A DNA stretch of 64,000 nt from Natronobeatus ordinarius (GTDB taxonomy: Archaea; Halobacteriota; Halobacteria; Halobacteriales; Natrialbaceae): positions 3,658,001 through 3,722,000 of the forward strand of contig NZ_CP101456.1 of NCBI RefSeq assembly GCF_024362485.1, given 5' to 3'. This document shows, piece by piece, positions 17,297 to 27,947 of the stretch. The position numbers and the translations under genes were made by a program. Within the stretch, counting starts at the first letter, position 1. Each line of letters starts with the position of its first letter. The notes under the pieces are model-generated. The model saw nothing but the letters and a program-made list of their open reading frames with translations, was not told the DNA's origin and searched no databases.

Positions 17297-19525
17297 TCAC
17301 GACCGATCGGCGCTCGAGCGCTCGGTCGCGGTCGGTTCGGGCTCCTGACCGCCGACGTCGATTTCGAATCGCGCACCGCCGTCGGTTCCCTCACAGATCG
17401 TAATATTCCAGCCGTGGGCATCGATCACGTCGCGGACGATCGCGAGGCCGAAGCCGGTTCCGTCATCGCTCGTCGTGTGCCCGCGTTCGAACACCAGCTC
17501 TCGGTACGCTGCTGGAATCCCGACGCCGTCGTCTTCGACGGCGAACCCTCGCACCTCCTCGAGGGGCTCAACTCGAACGGTCACCGGACCGTGTCCGGCG
17601 GCGTCTCCGCGAGCGTTGCGAGCGGAGGCTCGTGGAGCGCCATGCTCCACGGCGTCCTCGCGAGCCTGCGAGTGAGGGCTCGTGGAACCGTGTTCCACGG
17701 CGTCCTCGTGAACGTGTGAACGAGGGCTCGTCGAGCCGTGCTCGACGGCGTCCTCGCGAGTCTGCGAGTGAGGGCTCGTCGAACCGTGTTCGACGGAATT
17801 CCGAAAGAGGTTCTCGAAGACGTGGAGCAACTGCTCGCGGTCGCCGACGACCGTCCAGTCGTCCTCGAGGGCACACTCGAGCGTGGCGGCTCCCGTTCGC
17901 GTCGCCGTCCACGCGTCTTCGACGACCGACCGGAGCGCCACCGGCGACGGCTCCTCGAGCGTCGTCCCGGTTCGGGCCATCGTCAGGAGGTTCGTGATCA
18001 TCCGCTCCATTCGAGCGTGGGCGTCGTGGATCGCCTGGAAGTCGTCCTCAGCTGCGGTTTCCTCGGCGAATCGCGAGTACGTCTGTGCGATACCGAGTGG
18101 TGTTCGCAGGTCGTGACTGATCACACCGGCGAACTCGTCCAGTCGCCGGTTGGTTCGCTCGAGTTCGCGTTCGCGCTCGATTCGGTCGGTGACGTCCCTC
18201 GAGTTGATCACGATCCCGCCGACGATCTCGTTGTCGAACAGGTCGACGGCGACGCCCTCGAGGACGACCCAGGAGCCATCCTGGTGTCTGACCCGGTACT
18301 CAAAGCGCGTCTCCTGGGCAGGGCCGTCACGGAGGACGGTGAAGCCGTCGATCGCGTTGGGACGGTCGTCGTCGTGGACGAACTCGAGCAGCGACCGGCC
18401 GACGACCGCAGCGGGACGGTAGCCGAGGACGGTCCGAACCGAGGGGCTGGCGTAGGTGAAGACTCCCTGCTCGTCGATCACCGTGATCACGTCGGAGACG
18501 TTCTCGATCAGCGCCTGGAACCGCTTTTCCGCCTGGCGCTGATCGGTGACGTCCCTGAGCATCAACACGACGCCTTCGGTTCGCTCGTCTCTGACGGCCG
18601 AGACGGTCGCGTCGACGATCGCGTTATCTCTGGTAATCGTCAGCTCTCGCGTCTCACCCTCAAGCAGTGGCCGACACTCCGGAAGCACGACGTCGATCGA
18701 TTTTCCGACGGCCCGCGGCTCACCGAGAAGCGACCGGGCTGCCGGGTTGAGGTCGACGACCCGTTGCTCGTAGTCGACGACCAGATAGCCGTCACGCATC
18801 CCGTCGACGACGCTGTCGCGAGCGATCGGGACGAGGTCGAGCCACCGGTACCGGTAGAGGGCGAGCGCGATCAACGCGCCAGTCGCGCCGAAGCCCCAGA
18901 CGGAGTAGTTGATCGCCGTCGTCTCGTTGTGGGCGAGCACGTTCGCGACGCCCGGGATCAACGGCGCCAGCAGGACCAGCCGCGCCTGCTTGTGATAGAC
19001 CTCGCTCCCCCGGGCGTCGAGGTACTCGAGGAAGAAGACGTAGATGCCCGCGCCCGAGAGCCCCCAGTTGTAGAGGACGTACACCCAGTAGATCGGGTTC
19101 TGGTACTCCTCGACGGGGAGGAGCACCTCGGTGAACTGCATCGGCTCGTGCATCAACCCGTGGAGGCCGTTCGTCCACGTCAGGACGATCCAGCCGCCAG
19201 TGACGAGGTAGACGACCCCGAGGCGACGGACGCGGAGCCAGTCTTCGCGCCCGGTGTACGCCATGGCGAAGTGAAACAGCCCGGTCGACATGACGACCGC
19301 ACCGGAGTCGATGGTTTTCGCCAGGACGAATCCAACGACCGGATCGGTTTCGACGAGGAGAACACCCTGCGGAATCGTCCACAGGGCGATCCCCGAAAGG
19401 AACGTCACCAGCGGGAGTACGTCCCCTCTCGAGCGCGTCCGGAGGATCAACGCGCCGAGGACGAGATTCAGCAGTCCAATCGCTACGAGCGAGACTGCGT
19501 GAATCGTCGTGAATTCCTGACTCAC
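17297..19525 (-). CDS. 7TM-PAS-PAS sensor histidine kinase
   Basis: Starting at GTG 19525 it has 742 residues. Seven hydrophobic segments fill residues ~1-235 (histidine-kinase 7TM type). A PAS domain follows (DGMRDGYLVVDYEQRVVDLN), then a second PAS (NVSDVITVIDEQGVFTYASP). HisKA comes next with the phospho-accepting His in FAGVISHDLRTPLG. The HATPase domain has an N box (ENLFRNSVEHG), a G1 box (DDGVGIP) and a G2 box (GTGFGLAIV). Between the N and G1 boxes there is a four-fold repeat insertion. A single-domain response regulator gene starts 589 bp upstream on the same strand and may be its partner. The signal is unknown. Confidence 0.9.
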   Translation of the reverse strand: MSQEFTTIHAVSLVAIGLLNLVLGALILRTRSRGDVLPLVTFLSGIALWTIPQGVLLVETDPVVGFVLAKTIDSGAVVMSTGLFHFAMAYTGREDWLRVRRLGVVYLVTGGWIVLTWTNGLHGLMHEPMQFTEVLLPVEEYQNPIYWVYVLYNWGLSGAGIYVFFLEYLDARGSEVYHKQARLVLLAPLIPGVANVLAHNETTAINYSVWGFGATGALIALALYRYRWLDLVPIARDSVVDGMRDGYLVVDYEQRVVDLNPAARSLLGEPRAVGKSIDVVLPECRPLLEGETRELTITRDNAIVDATVSAVRDERTEGVVLMLRDVTDQRQAEKRFQALIENVSDVITVIDEQGVFTYASPSVRTVLGYRPAAVVGRSLLEFVHDDDRPNAIDGFTVLRDGPAQETRFEYRVRHQDGSWVVLEGVAVDLFDNEIVGGIVINSRDVTDRIERERELERTNRRLDEFAGVISHDLRTPLGIAQTYSRFAEETAAEDDFQAIHDAHARMERMITNLLTMARTGTTLEEPSPVALRSVVEDAWTATRTGAATLECALEDDWTVVGDREQLLHVFENLFRNSVEHGSTSPHSQTREDAVEHGSTSPRSHVHEDAVEHGSTSPHSQAREDAVEHGAPRASARNARGDAAGHGPVTVRVEPLEEVRGFAVEDDGVGIPAAYRELVFERGHTTSDDGTGFGLAIVRDVIDAHGWNITICEGTDGGARFEIDVGGQEPEPTATERSSADRS
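17601..17795. repeat. In-frame tandem repeat within the kinase ATP-binding domain
   Basis: Three 48-bp units (17652-17699, 17700-17747, 17748-17795) and one degenerate 51-bp unit (17601-17651) encode tandem copies of a 16-residue VEHGSTSPHSQAREDA-like block. The unit begins with the VEHG of the N box itself, so the box sequence is duplicated several times. Confidence 0.85.
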
Positions 19526-19685
19526 ACGCGCTCGAACGTGAACCGCCGGGAAAAGTATTCTGTCCGACTGGCGGCTGCCGAACCCGGCAGTGCTGGCCAG
19601 CTCCGATCGGGCGACGGCAGCGGGGCGATACTCGCTAACAGCCGCACCGTCCTCTCCGGGGGCGGACGACGGCCGTCGCGACGAC

Positions 19686-20114
19686 TCACCCGAGGGCGCT
19701 CTCGATGCACTCTTCGAGTTCCGACCCCGAGACCGGTTTGGTGAGGTAGCCGTCGACCCCGACCTCGACAGCATCGTCGTCGGGGTCAACCGCCGAAATC
19801 ATGATTCGACGGCAGTTGATCCCTCGCTCCTCGAGCGTCTCGATCACCTCGTCACCGGAGAGGGCGGGCATCCGTCGATCGATGAGCAGCACGTCGACGG
19901 AGTCGTCGATGACGTCGAGGGCAACGCGGCCGTCGTAGGCGGTCAGCACGCGGTAGCGCTCCTCGAGCAGTCTGGCGTGGGCGTCCGCGTACAGCGGCTC
20001 GTCGTCGACGATCAGCACGGTTGTGTCATCCGACGTAGTCAATAGTGAAATCGTAGACGCCAGTTGTAATAACTGTTCCCGCTGGCTGGATGCACACGGT
20101 AACGGGACACTCAC
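19686..20114 (-). CDS. Single-domain response regulator
   Basis: The receiver domain shows the acidic pair in VLIVDDEPLY, the phospho-acceptor Asp in VLLIDRRMPALSGDEV, the switch Ser/Thr in RIMISAVDPDDD and the Lys in GYLTKPVS. No output domain follows, so it acts by protein contact, or by relaying phosphate. The first ~25 residues before the receiver look non-conserved. A TTG at 20042 is an alternative start. It is encoded upstream of the histidine kinase on the same strand with a 160-bp gap, consistent with a two-component pair. Confidence 0.85.
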   Translation of the reverse strand: MSVPLPCASSQREQLLQLASTISLLTTSDDTTVLIVDDEPLYADAHARLLEERYRVLTAYDGRVALDVIDDSVDVLLIDRRMPALSGDEVIETLEERGINCRRIMISAVDPDDDAVEVGVDGYLTKPVSGSELEECIESALG

Positions 20115-20200
20115 GAATCGGTGAGTGAAACGGGTCGACGAAAGTTAAAGCCTGACGTAATACATGCATACCATCATGGGGGTTCCTCGGAAGAGTCGCG

Positions 20201-21073
20201 GTGATGACCTCCCCTTGCGACCGGTCCGATGGCGAGACTGGACTCTCTCGCCGAACGATGTTGCAATCGGTCGGTGCGGTCGGGGGCGTGTGGACGCTCG
20301 GCGGGACCGGAAGCCGATCGTACGTCGATCAGTCGGGCAACGGCATTCCCGACCGGAAAACGCGCTCGAAAGCGGTCCACGGTCGCCTCGAGTCGCTGTT
20401 CGGCGCGGACCAGTTCGAGGGCTTCGACCCCGGGCGACGGGACCTCCTGCTCGACGTTCGCTACGTTCGGGGGACGAGCATCCACCCCACGACGAAACGG
20501 GTGATCGTCGACCAGTTCCGGACCCGTGGCATCTACGCCCAGTGGCTCGAGTACCCCGAGACGTACGACCGGACGTGGATGGAACGTCGGTACGGCTGGA
20601 GCACTCGCAGGCTGCTGTGGGGACGTAACAGTTTCTACCAGACCGAGGTCGAACCCGACCTCAAGAACCTCGCGATCCAGCTGTTCGTTATCCCGGGTCG
20701 ATCGACGCAGCCGTACGACGGGCTGGTCTATAGCCCGACGATGAACGCCCTCGGTGGCGGACGGGACGGGCACGTCTACGGCTTCAGCGTCGGCAACCGG
20801 GCCCTCGTCACCGACCGCGACGACCTCGAGCACGAGCTCCGCCTGGTGCTCCACGAGGTCGCCCACTACGGGCTCTGTCACGACGACGATCCCCGGAACA
20901 CGGGCGTGATGGGGCGCAGCGAGTCAGCGACGCTGATGGACCACGAGTGGGAGCGACTTCGAAACAGCCTCCACAACGTTTACGACACGACGGGATACGA
21001 TATCCTCGCGCGGCCGTGTCTCTGGCAAGAGTGTCTCACGGACGTGTTGGATACCGTTGGCGATACTGGCTGA
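20201..21073 (+). CDS. Tat-exported HExxH putative zinc metalloprotease
   Basis: The 290-residue product has a twin-arginine signal (LSRRTMLQSVGAVGG, residues ~15-30). The mature part contains VLHEVAHYGLCHDDD, an HExxH zinc site followed closely by another His, and later Met-containing turns (NTGVMG and ATLMDHEW). The spacing is HExxHxGxxH, one residue shorter than the metzincin consensus HExxHxxGxxH, so classification is uncertain. The name metalloprotease rests on this motif alone. It is probably an extracellular enzyme. It ends 80 bp before the CRISPR array, with no evident functional link to it. Confidence 0.65.
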   Translation: MMTSPCDRSDGETGLSRRTMLQSVGAVGGVWTLGGTGSRSYVDQSGNGIPDRKTRSKAVHGRLESLFGADQFEGFDPGRRDLLLDVRYVRGTSIHPTTKRVIVDQFRTRGIYAQWLEYPETYDRTWMERRYGWSTRRLLWGRNSFYQTEVEPDLKNLAIQLFVIPGRSTQPYDGLVYSPTMNALGGGRDGHVYGFSVGNRALVTDRDDLEHELRLVLHEVAHYGLCHDDDPRNTGVMGRSESATLMDHEWERLRNSLHNVYDTTGYDILARPCLWQECLTDVLDTVGDTG

Positions 21074-21153
21074 CAACGCCAACGGTGTGTCTGATCTTCG
21101 GGACCTATCTGAAATACTTTCGTGACTATCACCTCTGGCGTCCTGAGTTCGGC

Positions 21154-24100
21154 GCTTCAACCCCACGAGGGTTCGTCTGAAACTAGCGTTCTACAGCGGT
21201 TGCCAACGTGTTTATTACGCTTCAACCCCACGAGGGTTCGTCTGAAACTTTCGAGTACGGCGAGCTGGAGGTCACCTCTGAAGGCTTCAACCCCACGAGG
21301 GTTCGTCTGAAACTCAATGTCTGCACAACCTGATCGAAGTCTGGTGATCGCTTCAACCCCACGAGGGTTCGTCTGAAACCACTGTCCGAAGTGCTCGAAC
21401 CCGTGGGAACAGATTGCTTCAACCCCACGAGGGTTCGTCTGAAACCCGTTTCATCGCTCGAGTCTCCGCTTGTTCGTTCAGCTTCAACCCCACGAGGGTT
21501 CGTCTGAAACCTCGAGGCGTTCACGGCCCTGCGATCGACCGGCGGCGCTTCAACCCCACGAGGGTTCGTCTGAAACTCTGTGATGATGCACTTTCATTCC
21601 CCGGCTCGTTTCGCTTCAACCCCACGAGGGTTCGTCTGAAACTGTCGTCCCGGCCGACGGATCCGAGACGTTCCCGACCGCTTCAACCCCACGAGGGTTC
21701 GTCTGAAACCTGGTCTTTTGGATCGGCGTCGGTAAGGTCCTCGAGCTTCAACCCCACGAGGGTTCGTCTGAAACCACGGGTTCGAGCACTTCGGACAGTG
21801 CCGCGTGACGCTTCAACCCCACGAGGGTTCGTCTGAAACAAGACGAACTTCGCGCTCCTGCTCGCTCAGTTGTGGCTTCAACCCCACGAGGGTTCGTCTG
21901 AAACGCGAGCCGATCGGCGAGGTACTCGACGTCGGCCGGTCGCTTCAACCCCACGAGGGTTCGTCTGAAACACCACGAGGACCTATTCCCGATCCCAACG
22001 GCAAGATCGCTTCAACCCCACGAGGGTTCGTCTGAAACCGGCTCGAGGACGGCGTCAGCGTTTACGCCTGCGAGGCTTCAACCCCACGAGGGTTCGTCTG
22101 AAACTCGGGGTCGCCGTAGACCATTTCCCACGCCGTGCTTCAACCCCACGAGGGTTCGTCTGAAACTGGCGCCGAGCGACTGCCGTCTCGGTCCGTTCGC
22201 CGAGCTTCAACCCCACGAGGGTTCGTCTGAAACCCTCGAGATACTCGTACTTCGTCACGACGTAGTCGCTTCAACCCCACGAGGGTTCGTCTGAAACGCC
22301 CGCGACATGGCCGAGGACATGGTCGAGGACGAGCTTCAACCCCACGAGGGTTCGTCTGAAACCCGTCGATCTCGCTCGATGTCGATCTCCATGAGCTTGC
22401 TTCAACCCCACGAGGGTTCGTCTGAAACCGTCGTCGGCGAGGCGGGCCCCCGCCGGCGTTCCAGAGCTTCAACCCCACGAGGGTTCGTCTGAAACCTCCG
22501 GAGTCATCGTCTCCGCCGGACCGGTCCGGAGCTTCAACCCCACGAGGGTTCGTCTGAAACCGTCGCCGGGGGAGTGCATCGGGTTCTCCCAGCCAAAGCT
22601 TCAACCCCACGAGGGTTCGTCTGAAACGCCTGTTGTCGCGTGATAGACTGGTATTGTAAACTCATCGCTTCAACCCCACGAGGGTTCGTCTGAAACGACG
22701 AAATCAAACAACGGACGGAAGACGGAGAAGGGGCTTCAACCCCACGAGGGTTCGTCTGAAACCGGCGACGAACTGGCCCGGATCGCCGACGTCGGCGCTT
22801 CAACCCCACGAGGGTTCGTCTGAAACTGTGCAAACAATTCGTTCGTCGTCGGTGCCGCGGTTGCTTCAACCCCACGAGGGTTCGTCTGAAACGATGAGCT
22901 GCCAGAGCAGGTCGACCGCCGCCCAGATGCTTCAACCCCACGAGGGTTCGTCTGAAACCTCTGTCGCTGCTGCCGTTCCCGTCGCCGACGTGGGCTTCAA
23001 CCCCACGAGGGTTCGTCTGAAACGAACACGGCGAACCCGTACTCGTCGAAGACGTAGAAGCTTCAACCCCACGAGGGTTCGTCTGAAACCACGCAATCCA
23101 CATCCGTCAGCCTTGGCTGTCGAGAGCTTCAACCCCACGAGGGTTCGTCTGAAACCCGAAGTCCCACGCCTCATCGTCCTCGAGCGTTCGCTTCAACCCC
23201 ACGAGGGTTCGTCTGAAACGACGTCTGGCTGTGCGGGTAGCTATCCCACTCGTCGCTTCAACCCCACGAGGGTTCGTCTGAAACACTCTCGTTGACACAG
23301 TCCAGCGGCTCTTTGAGGAGCTTCAACCCCACGAGGGTTCGTCTGAAACACTGCAGTGACGAGACGACGCACGAACTACCGGCCGCTTCAACCCCACGAG
23401 GGTTCGTCTGAAACAGGTGGTGAGGATCGAAGTGACTCGGTGCGAACCGGTGCTTCAACCCCACGAGGGTTCGTCTGAAACCAGTCGCGTACGACGATGT
23501 TGGCGCTCCGTGGCGGGCTTCAACCCCACGAGGGTTCGTCTGAAACACGGGGCGACGTTCTTCCTTGATCAGGATGAGGTCGCTTCAACCCCACGAGGGT
23601 TCGTCTGAAACCGTGCGTCTTCTTTTTCGCGTGCTGAGGTTTGTGGTCGCTTCAACCCCACGAGGGTTCGTCTGAAACGTCGCCCGTGATGGGATGATTG
23701 AGGAGATTTTCGGGCTTCAACCCCACGAGGGTTCGTCTGAAACCCGTGACGCGCTCGATGCCCGCCATCTGCTCCTCGCTTCAACCCCACGAGGGTTCGT
23801 CTGAAACCGGTGGCGAGTCCGGGCCAAAAGAGGATCGTCGAGCTTCAACCCCACGAGGGTTCGTCTGAAACAACCCGCTCCGCGTGCGCGAACAAACGGG
23901 AATCCGCTTCAACCCCACGAGGGTTCGTCTGAAACGGTAATCCCTCCACCATCTTCCGTCGTATCCGAGTAGCTTCAACCCCACGAGGGTTCGTCTGAAA
24001 CAGTCGCTCGTAGTCGTCGTATCCTCGAACGGCGGTGCTTCAACCCCACGAGGGTTCGTCTGAAACAGTCATGGTAAGGCAATGCTTTAGTAATACAACG

Positions 24101-26582
24101 GCGCTTCAACCCCACGAGGGTTCGTCTGAAACTCCCGGTGGCGTGATCGACGTTTTAGACCTTGGCGGCTTCAACCCCACGAGGGTTCGTCTGAAACCGT
24201 GTCGACGTCGACTATCGCGCGGAAGCTCATGCGAGCTTCAACCCCACGAGGGTTCGTCTGAAACCGTCGTCGACGATGCCGAACGCCGCGATCGCCAAAG
24301 CGCTTCAACCCCACGAGGGTTCGTCTGAAACGTACGTAGGGCCGGATTCTCCCCACGTTCCTTCGTCGCTTCAACCCCACGAGGGTTCGTCTGAAACCGT
24401 TGACGTCGACGGGAAGGTCGTCCACACCCACGGCTTCAACCCCACGAGGGTTCGTCTGAAACCCTCGCTGAAGACCTCGCCGACGTCCGCACCGCTGGCG
24501 CTTCAACCCCACGAGGGTTCGTCTGAAACCTGAGGCAGCCACCAGGGCAGACGGAGGTTACTACGAAGCTTCAACCCCACGAGGGTTCGTCTGAAACCAG
24601 TGTCGCCGACCTGGCGGGTGGTTCGGCGTGAGCTTCAACCCCACGAGGGTTCGTCTGAAACGGCGACCGATCGATTCACCGACGCCGACGGAGGTGTCGC
24701 TTCAACCCCACGAGGGTTCGCCTGAAACTGTCCAGTCGCCGACTGCATGAGGTCGTCGTCGTTGCTTCAACCCCACGAGGGTTCGTCTGAAACTCGAGGA
24801 GATGGACCGACGAGGGACGTTCACCCTTCGCTTCAACCCCACGAGGGTTCGTCTGAAACGTTCTCGAGATCGTCCGCCATGGCCGACGAGACGCGGCTTC
24901 AACCCCACGAGGGTTCGTCTGAAACCACGCTCGCGCTGATCGACCCCGAGTCGATCCGCCAGGCTTCAACCCCACGAGGGTTCGTCTGAAACCTGCCGGA
25001 GACCGACCTCGCCGAGGAGGACGTCGTCCCGCTTCAACCCCACGAGGGTTCGTCTGAAACTCGTCGGCCGTAGGCGGCTTGCTGTCGGTTAATTGAGGCT
25101 TCAACCCCACGAGGGTTCGTCTGAAACGAGTCTTTCGTTGGCGGCCGTTGGGCAGCCACAGACGCTTCAACCCCACGAGGGTTCGTCTGAAACGCGTCCG
25201 ACTGATCTCGAAGGCGGCCTCGCCGAGTTGGCTTCAACCCCACGAGGGTTCGTCTGAAACCGTTCGTGGCGAGGATAAATGCCGGATGCATTTGGGGCTT
25301 CAACCCCACGAGGGTTCGTCTGAAACGGCATTTCGTGTGAAGACAGCACGGGTGGTCAACGATGCTTCAACCCCACGAGGGTTCGTCTGAAACGACGTTC
25401 CAGTATTCGCCTGCCCGTCGCTTCGTCGAGCTTCAACCCCACGAGGGTTCGTCTGAAACGATGGAAGCCCGCGTGGGACGCCTACGACGACGACGAGCTT
25501 CAACCCCACGAGGGTTCGTCTGAAACCCTCAACGGGCCACACACCATCCTCGGATGGGCGGAGGCTTCAACCCCACGAGGGTTCGTCTGAAACCGGTATC
25601 CAGCCGCCACATCGACGTGATGAACGTTAGGCTTCAACCCCACGAGGGTTCGTCTGAAACCACGACTGCCGCGATCGCGGCGGTTGTGGTTGGCGAGCTT
25701 CAACCCCACGAGGGTTCGTCTGAAACAATCAGACCTCCTCGCGGTCACTGCCCGTGTGTAGTGCTTCAACCCCACGAGGGTTCGTCTGAAACCCGAATCC
25801 GCCCGCGAACGCCATGGCAGGAAGCGACAGCTTCAACCCCACGAGGGTTCGTCTGAAACGCGATCGGTGGCGAACACCGGTAGTAAACGCGTATGCTTCA
25901 ACCCCACGAGGGTTCGTCTGAAACGACGTCGAACTCCTCGAGCTCGTCCATGATCTCGAGGCTTCAACCCCACGAGGGTTCGTCTGAAACGCGGAGTCAC
26001 TTCGAGCCGTTCGTGTTCGAGGACAGCTTCAACCCCACGAGGGTTCGTCTGAAACGCGACTCCGGTAAGCCGGAGACGCTGACCTCCTCGACGCTTCAAC
26101 CCCACGAGGGTTCGTCTGAAACAAGCATTACCGAGTATCTCGAGGCACGCAAGCGTGATGCTTCAACCCCACGAGGGTTCGTCTGAAACCCAGACCCGAC
26201 AGAGAGCCTCGAGTGTGACCAGTGCGCTTCAACCCCACGAGGGTTCGTCTGAAACTCGCAGCGAGAGCCGACCCACGCGTGAGTACCGGCTTCAACCCCA
26301 CGAGGGTTCGTCTGAAACCAACTACGCTGCGGGTGGCATCGAGGGCGACGAGTTAGCTTCAACCCCACGAGGGTTCGTCTGAAACCAGCGCAGCGCAGCG
26401 AGCAGCCCGGAACAGAGGCCGCTTCAACCCCACGAGGGTTCGTCTGAAACCTGCACCTCGGCGATGGCCTCGTGGACCTCGTTTTCGCTTCAACCCCACG
26501 AGGGTTCGTCTGAAACCGAGCGGCTCGTGACCGAGCACACCGACTACGCGACGCTTCAACCCCACGAGGGTTCGTCTGAAAC
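21154..26582 (-). CRISPR. Type I-B CRISPR array, 83 repeats and 82 spacers
   Basis: A 30-bp repeat occurs 83 times, counted one by one. On the plus strand it starts gcttcaacccc and ends gtctgaaac. Spacers average about 36 bp. All copies appear identical except the one at 24699-24728, which has C instead of T at position 23 (base 24721). By analogy with known haloarchaeal arrays the transcript reads on the minus strand, starting with GTTTCAG and ending with GTTGAAGC, the latter being the expected 8-base crRNA 5' handle after Cas6 cleavage. The leader end is therefore at 26582, next to cas2, and the oldest spacers are near 21154. The spacers were not matched to targets. Confidence 0.98.
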
Positions 26583-26690
26583 CATGCCCAATTCTCGGGC
26601 TACAGAGTACGTATCGTGATCTCACGACAAAGAACTTCCGTCGACCGTCAATACTCGAGCAACCACCGGGGGTCGACGGACAGCCGGTCG
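26583..26690 (-). promoter_or_regulatory. CRISPR leader
   Basis: These 108 bp lie between the leader-proximal repeat and the cas2 stop codon. They contain no gene. Given the repeat orientation, this must hold the array promoter and the Cas1-Cas2 integration signal, unless the array is read from the cas operon. No strong TATA box is visible; gtattgac on the minus strand is the weak candidate. Confidence 0.65.
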
Positions 26691-26951
26691 TTACAAGAAC
26701 CGTCGATCTTCAGTCGGATCCTCACCGTAGACGGATCTGTTGAGGAGAGAATCTGATGAGAGTTCGTAGATGATCGTCGACTCACCGGGCTCGAGTAGGT
26801 CTTCGATCTCGCCCCGTAGTTTTTGAAGATCGCCTTCCGAAATTTCACCTTCGAGAACGGAGTTCTGGACGTGGGTCAGGTATCGTCGGCCGATCTTCAG
26901 TGCTTTGTGCGTTCGGTCGGCCTGGAGGTCGTAGACCATGATGACGTACAT
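26691..26951 (-). CDS. cas2: CRISPR-associated endoribonuclease-fold protein Cas2
   Basis: The 86-residue protein has the ferredoxin-like Cas2 fold. MYVIMVYDLQ is the first strand with the conserved Asp, and a hydrophobic STIIYELSS strand follows. It forms the dimer core of the Cas1-Cas2 integrase that inserts new spacers next to the leader. It is the last gene of the operon; its ATG follows the cas1 stop after one base and its own stop abuts the leader. Confidence 0.95.
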   Translation of the reverse strand: MYVIMVYDLQADRTHKALKIGRRYLTHVQNSVLEGEISEGDLQKLRGEIEDLLEPGESTIIYELSSDSLLNRSVYGEDPTEDRRFL

Positions 26952-26952
26952 C

Positions 26953-27945
26953 TCACCACCACCGTTTGAACGGCTCGTACGGCTCTCCCGTCAGGAGATG
27001 TTTTTTGAGTTTGTACGCCTCGAGTCGCAGCAAGTACTGGTAGCTGACGTTTCGATTCAGCTGTGGGTGATCGACGGTACGTTCGAGCGTTTCCTCGAAC
27101 GCTTTCGAGTACGTCTGTCGCCCGCGCTCGTTCAGGAGACACGAGCCGAGTTCGGTTTCGAAGTCGTCTCGAGTGAGTTGGCCGCGGTTGACGAGTCGAA
27201 ACAGGACGCGATCAGCGAGCACCGGTTTGAACAGGTCGGCGAGGTCGAGCGACAGCGAGTATCGTCGTTCGCCGGGCTCATGGAGGTAGCTGATCGTCGG
27301 GTCGAGTGCGGTCGCCCGAATCGCGGAGACGCAGTTGGCGTAGACCAGCGAGTTGCCAAACGAGATCAGGCTGTTGATCTCGTTGGGTGGTGGGTTGTAC
27401 TCCCGTCTCGACAGCCGGAACTCGTCGGGGAGAATCTCGTTGAACGTCCGGTAGTAGGCTTTTCGTGCGGTCGCCTCGATCCCCATCAGTTCGTCGACGG
27501 GGAGGTCGTCGGCGACGCGCTCGGTAGCCGCCTCGAGGTCAGTGATTTCCGTCTCGAGATTGCGGCCACGGCCGTCGTAGTAGACGGCGTTCGTTCGCAT
27601 GTTGTGGATGCTTCCGGAGACGATGGCGGCGGCGAGTTGGCGTCTGTGGTCGGTGTCGTCGTAAGCTCGAACCTGTGAGACGACCGTTCGTCCCGAGGTC
27701 TGGCCCCGTTTGGGCATGATCGAACCGGCGTAGTAGTCCTCCCAACCGAAGACGTGCATGGCGACGCCCTGCTTGTTCAGAAACGACACCAGACGCGTAT
27801 TGAAGTCGATCTGGCCGTGGAGGAACAGCGCCTCGGCGTTCTCGATCGGCACGTACTTCTTCTCGCCGTCGTCGGTGACGACCCGAACGGTGTCGTCGGT
27901 GCGTTCGATGCGACCGTCGGAAAACACGTGGTAGTTTCTGTCCAT
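26953..27945 (-). CDS. cas1: CRISPR integrase Cas1
   Basis: The 330-residue product starts at ATG 27945, two bases after the cas4 stop. A TTG five codons further upstream is possible but unlikely. The N-terminal beta domain leads to a helical catalytic domain. The conserved metal ligands are recognisable: Glu in MGIEATARKAYY, His in ISYLHEPGERR and Asp/Glu in SLDLADLFKP. It catalyses spacer integration with Cas2; Cas4 encoded beside it trims prespacers and helps choose PAM-bearing DNA. Confidence 0.96.
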   Translation of the reverse strand: MDRNYHVFSDGRIERTDDTVRVVTDDGEKKYVPIENAEALFLHGQIDFNTRLVSFLNKQGVAMHVFGWEDYYAGSIMPKRGQTSGRTVVSQVRAYDDTDHRRQLAAAIVSGSIHNMRTNAVYYDGRGRNLETEITDLEAATERVADDLPVDELMGIEATARKAYYRTFNEILPDEFRLSRREYNPPPNEINSLISFGNSLVYANCVSAIRATALDPTISYLHEPGERRYSLSLDLADLFKPVLADRVLFRLVNRGQLTRDDFETELGSCLLNERGRQTYSKAFEETLERTVDHPQLNRNVSYQYLLRLEAYKLKKHLLTGEPYEPFKRWW

Positions 27946-27947
27946 GA

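Noticed and set aside
17738-19744. Long plus-strand frame opposite the histidine kinase
   Set aside because: The minus frame has all kinase motifs; the plus frame is an antisense shadow common in GC-rich DNA.
21154-26620. Many open frames encoding repeated FQTNPRGVEA, FRRTLVGLK or LQPHEGSSET peptides
   Set aside because: They are translations of the CRISPR repeat in different frames, not genes.
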